NCBI GenBank assembly: GCA_002427105.1
Contig: DIPM01000035.1
Span: forward strand, 131,334-192,753
Length of the DNA: 61,420 nt
Direction: 5' to 3'
Source: Marinilabiliaceae bacterium UBA5488
Lineage (GTDB): Bacteria; Bacteroidota; Bacteroidia; Bacteroidales; Marinilabiliaceae
Part shown: positions 17,136 to 27,500 of the stretch, piece by piece
Layout: each line of letters opens with the position of its first letter
How positions within the stretch are numbered: position 1 is the first letter of the stretch
Position numbers and translations under genes: made by a program
Notes under the pieces: generated by a model
What the model was told of the DNA's origin: nothing
What the model saw: the letters and a program-made list of their open reading frames with translations, nothing else
Databases searched by the model: none

Positions 17136-18262
17136 TGCTTATTATTTCTTCTATTAAGAGTGCCAACTTTTGCCATAAGTAATAACCAGGGGTGCAAGCA
17201 ATCCATATACATCACCGCCCAATAAATGCGACCCTGATTCAGGATTGCAGCTGTCCTTGCCCAATACATTAATAGAATTATCAATCTGATCAGGTAGAGG
17301 CAAATGGCGATAAATGCAAATGTATTGAAAAATATTAAAAAAACCGAAGAGAACAAAAATAATTGCCTGCTGAGGGGTTCTAAGGCCAACTCGATTTTTA
17401 TTGCAGGTTTGTAGAGTTTTGAAGTAGTAAGATGTCTGCTCTTTTGATGCTTCCAATGTTTGAAGCTGCATGAAGGCAGCGAAACAGTGTGGGAGTTGTG
17501 ACTTGTTACCACTGAGCAATTCTTTTTGCTTGCCACCTGCTGAATAAAAAGATCGTCATCGCCCGATAAGATATGGGCATGCCTCTTAAGACCGTTGTTT
17601 TCGGTAAAAAGCTTCTTTGTATAGGCCAGATTACGTCCGACGCCCATATAGGGTTTCCCGCTTAAAGCGAAGCCGAAATATTGAATGGCAGTAAAAAAGG
17701 CATCGTACCTGATAAGCTTATTCACAAAACCTTTCCGTTTTTGGTAGGCGCCAAAGCCAAGTACAATCTCTTTGCCGGAGCCGGCAAAGCCTTGAGCCAT
17801 CGAGCTCAGCCACTGCTTACCTGCCGGTTGGCAGTCAGCGTCTGTCATTAGCAGATATTCGAATCTGGCAGCTTTCACCCCAAGAGTCAGGGCTAATTTT
17901 TTGCCATGAGAGAATTTGCGGTCTTTAGGAATGGTGGTGTAATAAAGCTGTGGATATTGGGCTTTTAGCTGTGCCAGAACCATATCCGAATCGTCCTCCG
18001 ATGCATCGTTGACCACGACAACTTCAAATTCGGAGTATTCTTGCTCTAAAATAGACGGAAGAAAATTCCTGAGGTTTTCAGCTTCATTTTTGGCACAAAT
18101 AATAATACTTACCGGCTCTCCAAAGGAAGGCTGATTAATGGGTTCTTTATAAAAGGCAAAAGGTCGTACCCTGCGCAGCAAAAACCATAACTGAAATATC
18201 CAGCCAATGGCTACCAGAATAAGAAGAACAGCCTCTATTTTTGATGGAACCGGAAAATCCAT
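17126..18262 (-). CDS. Membrane glycosyltransferase, family 2
   Basis: 378 residues. An N-terminal membrane segment (about 8-28) precedes a GT-A catalytic domain with VSIIICAKNEAENL, VVNDASEDDSD and the metal-binding LLMTDADCQP motif. The acceptor-binding GDDDLFIQQ motif follows, then two or three C-terminal membrane segments (about 295-345). This is the architecture of processive or polyprenyl-linked glycosyltransferases. The sugar and acceptor are unknown. First gene of the operon with the sigma factor and rsmG, divergent from tgt. Confidence 0.88.
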   Translation of the reverse strand: MDFPVPSKIEAVLLILVAIGWIFQLWFLLRRVRPFAFYKEPINQPSFGEPVSIIICAKNEAENLRNFLPSILEQEYSEFEVVVVNDASEDDSDMVLAQLKAQYPQLYYTTIPKDRKFSHGKKLALTLGVKAARFEYLLMTDADCQPAGKQWLSSMAQGFAGSGKEIVLGFGAYQKRKGFVNKLIRYDAFFTAIQYFGFALSGKPYMGVGRNLAYTKKLFTENNGLKRHAHILSGDDDLFIQQVASKKNCSVVTSHNSHTVSLPSCSFKHWKHQKSRHLTTSKLYKPAIKIELALEPLSRQLFLFSSVFLIFFNTFAFIAICLYLIRLIILLMYWARTAAILNQGRIYWAVMYMDCLHPWLLLMAKVGTLNRRNNKQWK

Positions 18263-18363
18263 AGTGGTTTTTAATTTGGTTCAAAAGTGCGATTTTTTTC
18301 TTTTGCCTGCAAGTAAAATAAATCTAGCTTTTGCGGTCAAACGACTATTTCAGTTTCAAGTTG

Positions 18364-18371
18364 TATCTTTG
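18364..18371 (+). promoter_or_regulatory. -7 box of tgt
   Basis: TATCTTTG matches TAnnTTTG exactly, 30 nt before the tgt ATG. No good -33 box is seen. Confidence 0.55.
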
Positions 18372-18400
18372 CACAACTTTTTATTTTATAAAACACTTGA

Positions 18401-19531
18401 ATGGAGTTTGTTTTACAAAAGAGCGATAATAAAACGAAGGCCAGAGCCGGTAAACTCACTACCGACCATGGAGAAATACAGACTCCTGTCTTTATGCCTG
18501 TTGGGACGCTGGGCTCGGTTAAAGGGGTTCATATGAAAGATATGGAGGAGGAGGTTAAGGCATCGATTATTTTAGGTAATACCTATCATCTTTATCTGCG
18601 TCCGGGACTTGAAGTGCTAAAGGGAGCCGGTGGTTTGCATCGTTTTAATTCATGGAAGCGACCAATACTCACCGACAGTGGCGGGTTTCAGGTGTTTTCT
18701 CTTAGTCATAGGCGTAAATTGAGTGAGGAAGGCGCGGAGTTTCAGTCACATATCGACGGCTCTCGCCACTTTTTTTCTCCTGAAGGAGTGGTTGATATTC
18801 AGCGCACAATTGGAGCAGATATTATTATGGCTTTTGATGAGTGTCCTCCCGGCGATTCGGATTACAAATATGCCAAAGCATCTATGGAGCTGACTCACCG
18901 ATGGCTGAAGCGAGGCATAGACCGTTTTGATGGGACAGAGCCTCTTTACTCCTATAATCAAACTTTTTTCCCTATCGTCCAGGGAGCGGGTTTTAAAGAT
19001 TTACGAAAGCAATCAGCTGAGTATATAGCGTCCTTTGGTCGTGATGGCAATGCAATAGGCGGCCTGGCCGTTGGAGAGCCTGAGGATGTTATGTATGAGA
19101 TGATTGAGGTTGTAAATGAAATATTGCCCTCAGATAAGCCGCGCTATCTTATGGGAGTGGGCACTCCGGCCAATATCCTGGAGGCCATAGCCTTAGGTGT
19201 TGATATGTTCGACTGTGTTATGCCAACGCGCAACGGTCGCAACGGTATGTTGTTTACCGCCCGGGGGATTATTAACATTAAAAACGAAAAATGGAAGAAG
19301 GACTATTCTCCCCTTGATCCTGACGGTCATTGTGAGGCAGATTTGAGATATTCGCGGGCTTACCTGCGTCATTTGTTTGTTGCCAAAGAAATGTTGGGGC
19401 CTCAGTTGGCTTCCTTGCACAACCTTTCATTTTACCTTTGGCTGGTAAGTGAGGCAAGGGCTCAGATATGGGGAGGCACGTTTTTTGAGTGGAAGGAGAG
19501 AATGCTTAAGCAGCTAAGTCAGCGCCTATAA
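18401..19531 (+). CDS. tgt: tRNA-guanine transglycosylase (queuosine synthesis)
   Basis: 376 residues. The enzyme exchanges guanine-34 of GUN-anticodon tRNAs for a queuosine precursor. Substrate and catalytic motifs are intact: TDSGGFQVFSL, AFDECPPGD and the VGTPANILEAIALGVDMFDCVMPTRNGRNG segment. In the C-terminal zinc region, where most bacterial enzymes have CxCxxC plus His, only one Cys and the His of LHNL remain (DGHCEADLRYSRAYL), so the usual zinc site looks lost. Apart from that the length and order are normal. The downstream lptG gene may be co-transcribed. Confidence 0.94.
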   Translation: MEFVLQKSDNKTKARAGKLTTDHGEIQTPVFMPVGTLGSVKGVHMKDMEEEVKASIILGNTYHLYLRPGLEVLKGAGGLHRFNSWKRPILTDSGGFQVFSLSHRRKLSEEGAEFQSHIDGSRHFFSPEGVVDIQRTIGADIIMAFDECPPGDSDYKYAKASMELTHRWLKRGIDRFDGTEPLYSYNQTFFPIVQGAGFKDLRKQSAEYIASFGRDGNAIGGLAVGEPEDVMYEMIEVVNEILPSDKPRYLMGVGTPANILEAIALGVDMFDCVMPTRNGRNGMLFTARGIINIKNEKWKKDYSPLDPDGHCEADLRYSRAYLRHLFVAKEMLGPQLASLHNLSFYLWLVSEARAQIWGGTFFEWKERMLKQLSQRL

Positions 19532-19608
19532 TTTTTGCAGCTAAGTCATTTTTTTGTTCTTTTGTGAAGTGTTGATTTAGGTGAACAAAGTTTTTAAAAA
19601 GCAATCGA

Positions 19609-20688
19609 TTGAAAAAGCTTGATATCTATATCTTAAAAAAGTTTTTGGGAACTTTTTTCTTTGCTATTTTGCTGATTATCAGCATTTCCGTGGTTTTCGA
19701 TATGGCCGAAAAAATCGATGATTTCATTGAAAATTCCGCCCCTCTTGAAGCTATAGTTTTTGATTATTACGCCAATTTTATCCCATATTTTGCTAATCTG
19801 TTTACGCCACTTTTTGTTTTTATTGCCGTGATATTTTTCACCTCAAAAATGGCTTATCAAACGGAGATTATTGCTATCCTTTCAAGTGGAGTCAGCTTCA
19901 GGCGTCTTTTAGTTCCCTACCTGCTGGGTGCTGCTATCATAGGCCTTTTCTCCTTTCTTTTGGGGGCCTATGTTATTCCTCCCGCGAATAAAATACGGCT
20001 TGATTTCGAGGCTACATATATAAAGAAGAAGCGCGATACCGGTATGAATAACATTCATATGCAGATTCAACCCGATGTCTTTGTTTATGTGAGGCGTTAT
20101 TCTTCGTTGCGCGAGGTTGGAGACGATTTCAGCCTTGAAGTCTTTGATGGTAAAGATCTTAAAACCAAGATAACAGCATCCTCGGCAGTGTATGATACAG
20201 CTACAGCGGGCTGGTCTTTGAGGAAATATGAGAAGCGCGACTTTATTGGCAGTGATAGGCAAGTGGTGACACAAGGTGAGCGACTGGATACTGTTTTGAA
20301 TATGAAACCGGCCGATTTTAAGGAAGAACGGAAATTCTTTGAGACCATGAATAATACTGAGCTGGATGCCTACATTGAAGAACAGCTGGCAAGAGGAGTG
20401 GGTAATGTTGAAGAGTTTTTGATTGAGAAATACCGAAGAACGGCATCGGCCTTCTCTGCATTTATTCTTTCAATAATGGGCCTTTCGCTCGCTTCGCGGA
20501 AGGTCAGAGGAGGTATGGGACTGCATATTGGGGTGGGCATAGCCCTTAGCTTTGCTTACATTCTTTTTATGACAATCTCAACGACCTTTGCCATCAATGG
20601 CAGCATGAGTCCTTTTTTGGCCGTATGGTTGCCTAATATTGTCTTTGCCATAATTGCTGCCTTTCTCTACTATAGGGCTCCTAAGTAA
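19609..20688 (+). CDS. lptG: LptG/LptF-family permease (YjgP/YjgQ)
   Basis: 359 residues: one N-terminal hydrophobic region of two to three membrane segments (about 10-90), a periplasmic beta-jellyroll-like domain (about 130-260), and three C-terminal membrane segments (about 277-355). This is the layout of the LptF/G permeases that extract lipopolysaccharide for transport to the outer membrane. It starts with TTG (MKKLDIYILKKFLGTFFFA); the conserved N-terminus leaves no room for another start. In Bacteroidota LptF and LptG are often encoded apart, and no second permease is seen here. Confidence 0.88.
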   Translation: MKKLDIYILKKFLGTFFFAILLIISISVVFDMAEKIDDFIENSAPLEAIVFDYYANFIPYFANLFTPLFVFIAVIFFTSKMAYQTEIIAILSSGVSFRRLLVPYLLGAAIIGLFSFLLGAYVIPPANKIRLDFEATYIKKKRDTGMNNIHMQIQPDVFVYVRRYSSLREVGDDFSLEVFDGKDLKTKITASSAVYDTATAGWSLRKYEKRDFIGSDRQVVTQGERLDTVLNMKPADFKEERKFFETMNNTELDAYIEEQLARGVGNVEEFLIEKYRRTASAFSAFILSIMGLSLASRKVRGGMGLHIGVGIALSFAYILFMTISTTFAINGSMSPFLAVWLPNIVFAIIAAFLYYRAPK

Positions 20689-20845
20689 GTTTCATAATTT
20701 GATTATTGTTTCATTCTGTTGTATCTTGGAATGATGGCCGTTTTGTATGTGGTTGTAGGATAGGGTGTTGTGCCTAAAAAATGAAAATTATTCGCTTTAT
20801 ATATACGCCATTGACACTAAAATTTGTAATTATGTACTGCGTTAG

Positions 20846-20878
20846 ACATATCAAAAAGATTATAAACAGTTGATATGT
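20846..20878. promoter_or_regulatory. 9-bp inverted repeat upstream of mmdA
   Basis: ACATATCAA (20846-20854) and TTGATATGT (20870-20878) are perfect complements separated by 15 nt, 26 nt before the mmdA ATG. It could be an operator with half-sites about 24 bp apart or an RNA hairpin in the leader. The rest of the 20689-20904 interval shows no other clear element. Confidence 0.4.
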
Positions 20879-20904
20879 TTCAAATTAACCAAAACTAAAT
20901 AAGT

Positions 20905-22449
20905 ATGTCATTAAAGAAAAACATCCTTGAACTTCGTAAAAGAAAAGAAAAGGTTCAATTGGGGGGTGGTGAGAAGGCCATAGAGAAACAAATGGCTATG
21001 GGTAAGATGACTGCCCGCTCACGTATTATGGCGCTTCTCGACAACGAATCTTTTACCGAGTATGACCTCTTTGTTGAGCATGAAGGTCGTGATTTTGGTA
21101 TGGATAAAAAGGAGTTACATGGTGATGGTGTAATTATCGGAACCGGAACCATTTATGGCGCTCCCGTTGGCATCTTTGCACAAGATTTCACCGTTGCAGG
21201 TGGTTCGCTGGGTCTTATGCACGCCCGCAAAATCACCAAGATTATGGATCACGCCCTAAAAATGCGTATGCCTCTTATTGGAATCAATGATTCCGGGGGA
21301 GCACGTATTCAAGAAGGTGTTAATTCATTGGCCGGTTATGGTGAGATTTTTTACCGCAATACAATAGCCTCCGGTGTGATACCTCAAATTTCGGTGATAC
21401 TTGGGCCCTGTGCCGGTGGAGCTGTTTATTCACCCGCGCTTACAGACTTCGTGTTTGTGGTTGATCAAATCTCCAAGATGTTTATTACCGGTCCTAATGT
21501 TATCAAAACAGTTTTGGGCGAGGAAATTTCTATGGAAGAGCTTGGCGGAGCCAGGGTTCATGCCGAGATAACCGGAAATGCTCACTTCTTTGCCAACAGT
21601 GAGATGGAGTGCTTTGAACAGATAAAGAAACTTATCTCGTTTATTCCGTGGAGCAATACAGTCAGGGCAAAGGTGTTTCCACCTAAAGAGCCTAAATTTA
21701 AGGGTAATATTGAGGATATTATTCCATCCGATCCTAAGCAGCCCTATGACGTGAGAGATGTTATCAAGGCCATCGTGGATGATTCTGATTTCCTTGAAAT
21801 ACAAGAGCTTTTCGCGGCAAATATTGTTATTGGTTTTGGCCGCATGAATGGTCAGACAACAGGGTTTGTTGCCAACCAGCCCTTGGTCCTGGCAGGTGTT
21901 CTTGACTGCGATAGTTCAGATAAAGCGGCACGCTTTATCCGCTTCTGTAATGCTTTCAATATTCCTATTATTACTTTGGAAGATATGCCCGGTTATTTGC
22001 CCGGTGTAGATCAGGAGCATGCAGGTGTGATACGGCATGGAGCCAAGGTTCTTTACGCGTATTCAGAAGCGACTGTGCCTAAAATTACCGTGATTTTGCG
22101 TAAAGCCTATGGTGGAGGTTATATTGCAATGAACAGCCGTCACCTTGGCGCTGACTTTATGTTTGCATGGCCAACAGCTGAAATTGCTGTTATGGGTCCC
22201 GAAGGAGCTGCCAATATTATTTTCAAGAAAGAAATTGAAGAAGCTGAGGATCCTGATAAAATGCGTCAGATTAAAGTTCAAGAGTATGTTGAGCGCTTTG
22301 CCAATCCTTATGTTGCTGCTGCCAAGGGCTACGTTGACTCGGTAATCGAGCCCTCCGAGACCCGCTCATTGCTTTTGCATGCAATCGAGGTGTCTAGCCA
22401 TAAGGATGATCAGCGTCCATTTAAAAAGCACGGAATTCCACCATTTTAA
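20905..22449 (+). CDS. mmdA: Acyl-CoA carboxylase carboxyltransferase subunit (methylmalonyl-CoA decarboxylase alpha type)
   Basis: 514 residues with two crotonase-like carboxyltransferase halves. The oxyanion-hole glycines are seen in DSGGARIQEGVNSLAGYGEIF and GPCAGGAVYSPAL of the N-half, and in the GVIRHGAKVLYAY/KAYGGGYIAMNSR segments of the C-half. This family moves CO2 between biotin and propionyl- or methylmalonyl-CoA. Paired with a biotin carrier 11 nt downstream, and with meaB elsewhere in the window, the likely role is the decarboxylation step of the succinate-to-propionate pathway. A propionyl-CoA carboxylase role cannot be excluded because the membrane subunit is not here. Confidence 0.9.
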   Translation: MSLKKNILELRKRKEKVQLGGGEKAIEKQMAMGKMTARSRIMALLDNESFTEYDLFVEHEGRDFGMDKKELHGDGVIIGTGTIYGAPVGIFAQDFTVAGGSLGLMHARKITKIMDHALKMRMPLIGINDSGGARIQEGVNSLAGYGEIFYRNTIASGVIPQISVILGPCAGGAVYSPALTDFVFVVDQISKMFITGPNVIKTVLGEEISMEELGGARVHAEITGNAHFFANSEMECFEQIKKLISFIPWSNTVRAKVFPPKEPKFKGNIEDIIPSDPKQPYDVRDVIKAIVDDSDFLEIQELFAANIVIGFGRMNGQTTGFVANQPLVLAGVLDCDSSDKAARFIRFCNAFNIPIITLEDMPGYLPGVDQEHAGVIRHGAKVLYAYSEATVPKITVILRKAYGGGYIAMNSRHLGADFMFAWPTAEIAVMGPEGAANIIFKKEIEEAEDPDKMRQIKVQEYVERFANPYVAAAKGYVDSVIEPSETRSLLLHAIEVSSHKDDQRPFKKHGIPPF

Positions 22450-22460
22450 TGTAAAGAATA

Positions 22461-22781
22461 ATGTCAAAACAGAAACATGAGTTAGTTGACTTTGCGGTAA
22501 CGGCGCGTAAGTATAAAACCAAGCTTACCAAAAAGTTTATTAACAGAAAGTTTTATGTCGATCCGAATCCTTTTGAGATTGAATCGCATATTCCCGGAAC
22601 TATTATCTCACTTAAGGTTAAAGAGGGTGATAGTGTAAAAGAAGGAAAGGTACTTTTGATTCTTGAAGCAATGAAGATGATGAATAAAGTGCTGATGCCT
22701 TTCGACGGGACGATAAAAAAGATCCTGGTAACCGAGGGGCAGAGGGTGCCTAAAGGTTGTATAATGATTGAACTCGAGTAA
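22461..22781 (+). CDS. Biotin carboxyl carrier protein
   Basis: 106 residues. The last 75 form a biotinyl/lipoyl domain with the biotinylation motif EAMKMMN, target Lys72. The first 35 residues are a basic linker (TARKYKTKLTKKFINRK) that may dock to the carboxyltransferase. It carries the activated carboxyl group for the subunit encoded immediately upstream. Operon-mate of mmdA. Confidence 0.93.
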   Translation: MSKQKHELVDFAVTARKYKTKLTKKFINRKFYVDPNPFEIESHIPGTIISLKVKEGDSVKEGKVLLILEAMKMMNKVLMPFDGTIKKILVTEGQRVPKGCIMIELE

Positions 22782-22788
22782 GATATGG

Positions 22789-22806
22789 ACGCCCCGGAAG
22801 GGGCGT
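22789..22806 (+). terminator. GC-rich hairpin after the biotin carrier gene
   Basis: ACGCCCC (22789-22795) and GGGGCGT (22800-22806) form a 7-bp stem with a GGAA tetraloop, 7 nt after the stop codon. No T run follows at once, but a run of eight T begins 20 nt later. Probably ends the mmdA operon. Confidence 0.55.
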
Positions 22807-22933
22807 TCATTGTTTAGGGGCTATTTTTTTTCATAGCCTTCTGTTAATTATAAACATTTCGTTAATTTTACGGCTTGTTTAAGAATTTAATAATTGAAAA
22901 CCTTCTGATTTTTGGTCAGATTAATTTTTTAGT

Positions 22934-24373
22934 ATGCGACGCACGAAAATAAGTGATATTTTGAAAGATGGAGTTGCGGGGAATGATTACCTCGTCAAAG
23001 GATGGGTCAGAACCCGCAGGGGCTCAAAGCAAGTCAACTTTATAGCTCTTAATGACGGTTCGGTAATTCATAATCTCCAGATAGTAGCCGATGTTGAGAA
23101 GTTTGGAGAGGCTATCCTGCGTCGCGTAACAACAGGAGCTTCGATAGCAGTATGGGGAAAGCTTAGTGCCTCACAAGGCGCCGGTCAGGCCGTAGAGATG
23201 GTAGCCGATAAGCTTGAGGTGATTGGCGATTGCGATGCTAACGATTTTCCTTTACAGCCCAAGAAGCATTCGCTTGAGTTTCTTCGCGAAAATGCGCATT
23301 TGCGCTTTCGTACAAATACTTTCAGCGCAGTTGCCAGAGTGCGCCATGCTATGATTTTTGCTGTGCATAATTTCTTTACTTCCAAGGGTTTTGTTAATAT
23401 CCACACTCCTATAATTACTGCTTCAGATGCTGAAGGTGCCGGAGAAATGTTTCAGGTAACTACCCTTGACCTGGACAAAATTCCAAAAACAGCAGAAGGC
23501 AAGGTGGATTTTAGTCAGGATTTTTTTGGACGTGCAACTAATTTGACTGTATCCGGTCAGTTGGAGGGCGAGCTTGCAGCTATGGGACTTGCTGATATTT
23601 ACACTTTTGGCCCTACTTTCCGGGCGGAAAACTCAAACACTACCCGCCATTTAGCTGAATTTTGGATGATAGAGCCCGAAATGGCCTTCTACGATTTGGA
23701 TGATAATATGGATTTGGCAGAAGAGTTTTTGAAATACTTAATTAACTATGCAATAAACAACTGCAAGGACGACCTCGCCTTTTTGAGCAATCGCCTGGCA
23801 GAAGAGGAGAAGAATAAGAAAGCCGATGAACGCAGCATGGAACTTATCGAGAAACTGCGCTTCGTGGTGGATAATGATTTTGTGCGACTCACCTACACTG
23901 AGGCGATTGAAGTATTGAAGGACTCAAAGCCGAATAAAAAGGGACAGTTCAAATATCCCATTGAAGGATACGGCGCCGATTTACAGAGCGAGCATGAGCG
24001 ATATCTCGTTGAGAAGCACTATAAAAAGCCTGTTATCTTAACTGATTACCCTAAAGAGATAAAGGCATTTTACATGAAGCTTAATGAAGATAATAAGACT
24101 GTTAGGGCAATGGATGTGCTCTTTCCCCAAATCGGAGAAATTATTGGCGGCTCTCAGCGTGAGGAAAACTACGATAAGTTAATGGCCCGGATGAATGAAA
24201 TGAGTATTCCGTCCGATGAGATGTGGTGGTATCTTGACACCCGCCGCTTTGGAGCCGTCCCGCATAGTGGCTTTGGACTGGGCTTTGAGCGCTTGATGTT
24301 GTTTGTAACCGGTATGGGTAACATCCGCGATGTTATTCCCTTCCCTCGTACGCCTAAAAACGCTGAGTTTTAA
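22934..24373 (+). CDS. asnS: Asparagine--tRNA ligase
   Basis: 479 residues: an N-terminal OB-fold anticodon domain (about 15-110; VKGWVRTRRGSKQVNFIALND) and a class II core with motif 2 in TFRAENSNTTRHLAEFWMIEPE and motif 3 in GFGLGFERLMLFVTG. The GSQREENYDKL segment and the absence of an Asp-specific signature fit AsnRS. A native AsnRS means asparaginyl-tRNA need not be made by amidation. Monocistronic. Confidence 0.96.
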   Translation: MRRTKISDILKDGVAGNDYLVKGWVRTRRGSKQVNFIALNDGSVIHNLQIVADVEKFGEAILRRVTTGASIAVWGKLSASQGAGQAVEMVADKLEVIGDCDANDFPLQPKKHSLEFLRENAHLRFRTNTFSAVARVRHAMIFAVHNFFTSKGFVNIHTPIITASDAEGAGEMFQVTTLDLDKIPKTAEGKVDFSQDFFGRATNLTVSGQLEGELAAMGLADIYTFGPTFRAENSNTTRHLAEFWMIEPEMAFYDLDDNMDLAEEFLKYLINYAINNCKDDLAFLSNRLAEEEKNKKADERSMELIEKLRFVVDNDFVRLTYTEAIEVLKDSKPNKKGQFKYPIEGYGADLQSEHERYLVEKHYKKPVILTDYPKEIKAFYMKLNEDNKTVRAMDVLFPQIGEIIGGSQREENYDKLMARMNEMSIPSDEMWWYLDTRRFGAVPHSGFGLGFERLMLFVTGMGNIRDVIPFPRTPKNAEF

Positions 24374-24381
24374 AGTTTCAA

Positions 24382-24402
24382 GGCTGTCCTCTAGAGGCAG
24401 CC
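24382..24402 (+). terminator. Hairpin after asnS
   Basis: GGCTG (24382-24386) pairs with CAGCC (24398-24402), and inside it CCT pairs with AGG around the loop CTAG. There is no long T tract, so termination is only suggested. Confidence 0.4.
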
Positions 24403-24590
24403 ATTGAATTAGCTAATTCTTTTGATCGCAAGGATACTTTTATCTTCATTTTGGGATCAGGCTGTTTAATGAGCAAAAAGCTCATTCTACGGCGTTCTTG
24501 TGTTGTTAGATGTTAAAATAGCAACTTTTTGTTTAATAGAAAGTATAAAAGGAAGTATTTGAGTTGTAATACATATAAAAGAAAGCGCTA

Positions 24591-27500
24591 GTGAGAAGGG
24601 TACTGCTCAGTATTTTGTGGGTTTGGCTTGCAGTAGGATTGCCTCTCAAGGCGCAGTCTCCGGAATTGTTTTTTTCTCGTCTGACCGGAGGAAACTATTT
24701 AAGCAGCCAGTATGTTACGGCGATGGCTCAGGATCAATTCGGTTACCTTTGGATTGGCACTCAGGATGGAATGAACCGCTATGATGGCCATGAAATAAAG
24801 ACTTATCGCTCTCTTAATCGAAATCTAATTGATGGCTTCGTTGGTAGCCTCGTAGAACATTTGGTAGTGGATGGCCAAAACAGAGTCTGGGCAGCCACTT
24901 CCCATGGCCTCTCCCTCTATAACTGGGTCTATGATTGTTTTGAGGTGGTTGTTAGCTTTGAAGATTTTCGTGGTTTACCGGGTAATTATCTGACGTTTTT
25001 GTATGTGTCTCCCGGAGGAGATTTTATGGTTGGCTATGGCGACGGTATATATCGCTATAATGGAGAAGAGGAGAAATTCGAACTGGTGTTCACATCGCCT
25101 TTGGGAGCTGTATCAGCTTTTTTAATTGACCAATCGGGAGCATGGTGGCTTGGACATCATGGAGGTCAGGGTATAATATGCTATCCTGATCCCTCTGACA
25201 GCACCGAGTTTAATTATTACCAACAAGAACTGATAGGTGAAAAGGCGGATTATTCGGTAATGGCAATTCAGGAGACTGAAGCTTATATATGGGCAGCCCT
25301 TGAAAATGCCGGTGTTGCCCGAATTGAGCCTGAGCAGCATAAGGTAAAGCGCTATTATGAGAATGGTGAGGAGCGCTATTTCTTTGATTTGTTCACTGAT
25401 TTACAGGGGCGTTTATGGACCAGCGACTACAGCGGAGTTAAACTATATATTCCCGAGAGTGATTCTTTTTATGGATATTACCATCAGGCCAATGAGTTAG
25501 GGACATTGGCAACCGCGCTTAATGGGGTTTTTGTTGATAATCAGGGTCATGTTTATAGCTATCACCATGGAGATGGAGTGCTTGTGGCCTACAATAACCG
25601 CGGCTTTTCAGGGTTTTCATCTCATGAGCGTCACTTCTGGCATACAGCAGAACCCAATATTTCGGCAATACATGAAGATATAGAAGGAAACTTATGGCTG
25701 GGGTTTTTCAATGGAGGCCTGAATATTTTCATGTGGAAGGAAGGTACTACCCTTCACTTCCCACCAGGTGACGGCACAAAAAACACTGAGATGGGCCCCG
25801 GCAGCGTACTATCTTTATACCGCGACAGCAAGGGGCGCATGTGGATCGGCTCTCATACCGGGGGGCTTCATCTCTACAATGCTGAGAAGCGGGAGTTTGA
25901 GGTATGGCGCGAGGGATTCACAATTGATGCACCCAGCCATAATGATATTCGAAGTATTGTCGAAGACGGGAGAGGCAATCTTTGGCTGGGTTTGCATGGA
26001 GGAGGGGTAGATCTTTTCGATCCTGAGCAGAAAAGTTTTAAGAATTATAATCAACGCAACAACGGTCTAAGCACTGACTGGGTTTTTAAAGTCCTGGTTG
26101 ACCATAAGGGCAATTTATGGGTAGGCACGGCTCATGGTCTAAACTTGTTGAAACCCGGTGAAGAGCGCTTTGAGGTTACTCTGGCAGATCCTGAATTAGA
26201 AGGCGGACTTAAAGGTAATCAGTTTATTACAATGCTCGAAGACAAAAGGGGCCGCCTGTGGTTTGGCACCAACAACGGGCTCTATTTAAGGAATGAGGAA
26301 GGTCAGTTTATTCGTTACGCTGAGGAAATGGCCAGCCAGGTTATTAGCTCTATTGAAGAAGACGGGGATGGATCCTTATGGATAGCCACCCTCAACGGAC
26401 TGTATTGTTTGAATACTGATACGCGAATCTTGCGGGGTTTTGATGAGGTAGATGGTCTGTATAACCCCGGTTTCAATATAAACGCCTCCTATTATAATGG
26501 AATAGACCAGCTGTTCTTTTGCAGCCCCCAGGGAGTGAACAATTATAATCCTAAGGAGATAAGATATAACCTTAATCCGCCGCCTATGCGTTTTTCAAGC
26601 CTAAAGGTGTTTAACGAAACCATGGACAAATATGGCGAGGATCAGCTCTTAAAGGGCGAATTGAATTCCCTTGAAGAGTTGGTATTGGGTTATGATCAGA
26701 AATTTTTTTCTATAGAGTTTGTAGCGCTCAACTTTTTTAATCCTTCAAAAAATCGATATGCCTGCAAATTGGAAGGTTTTGACGCCGATTGGATCGACCT
26801 GGGCAATCAACGCACAGTGTCATATACAAACTTGTACCCCGGCACCTACGTCTTGCGTGTTGTGGCAGCAAATAACGACGGAATTTGGAATGAAGAGGGT
26901 CTGACCTTAAAGATTATAATACTGTCTCCCTGGTGGATGAGATGGTGGGCGTTGAGTCTGTATTTCGGCCTTTTAATACTTCTAATATATTCTTTATTCA
27001 GATATAGAACGCGGCAGCTCCATAAGCAGAAGATAATACTTGAGACCAGGGTTGCTGATCAGACAGAGCGTTTGCGTTTGCAAAACAGCTCTTTGAAGCG
27101 GCGAACCGAAGATTTGGAGGAGGCAAACTATCTGCTTGAAGAGCGTCGTGAGCTGATAGGCGAGCAAGCCAGAAAGCTTGAAGAACAAGCCGAAGAGTTG
27201 ACGGTGAGTAACGAGCAGCTTATGAAGCATATTCAGACTAAGGACAAGCTATACTCGATTGTTGCTCACGACCTGAGAGCTCCTTTTAACACCATTATGG
27301 GCTTCGCCTCACTGTTGAGCGATGCCGGTGAGGAAGCCGATAAGGAGAAGGTTCGTATGTATGCCCGCTATATTAACGACGCAGCGCTTCAGGTTTTTAA
27401 CCTCTTAGAAAATCTGCTGTTTTGGGCGCGTTCACAAAGTGATGAGATTCAATACTCTCCTTCGGTTCTCAACCTGTCGGAACTAATCCGGGAAGTAATG

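Noticed and set aside
24468..24486. AATGAGC-AAAAA-GCTCATT hairpin as a terminator
   Set aside because: No T tract follows and it lies mid-gap between asnS and the kinase gene; no clear role.
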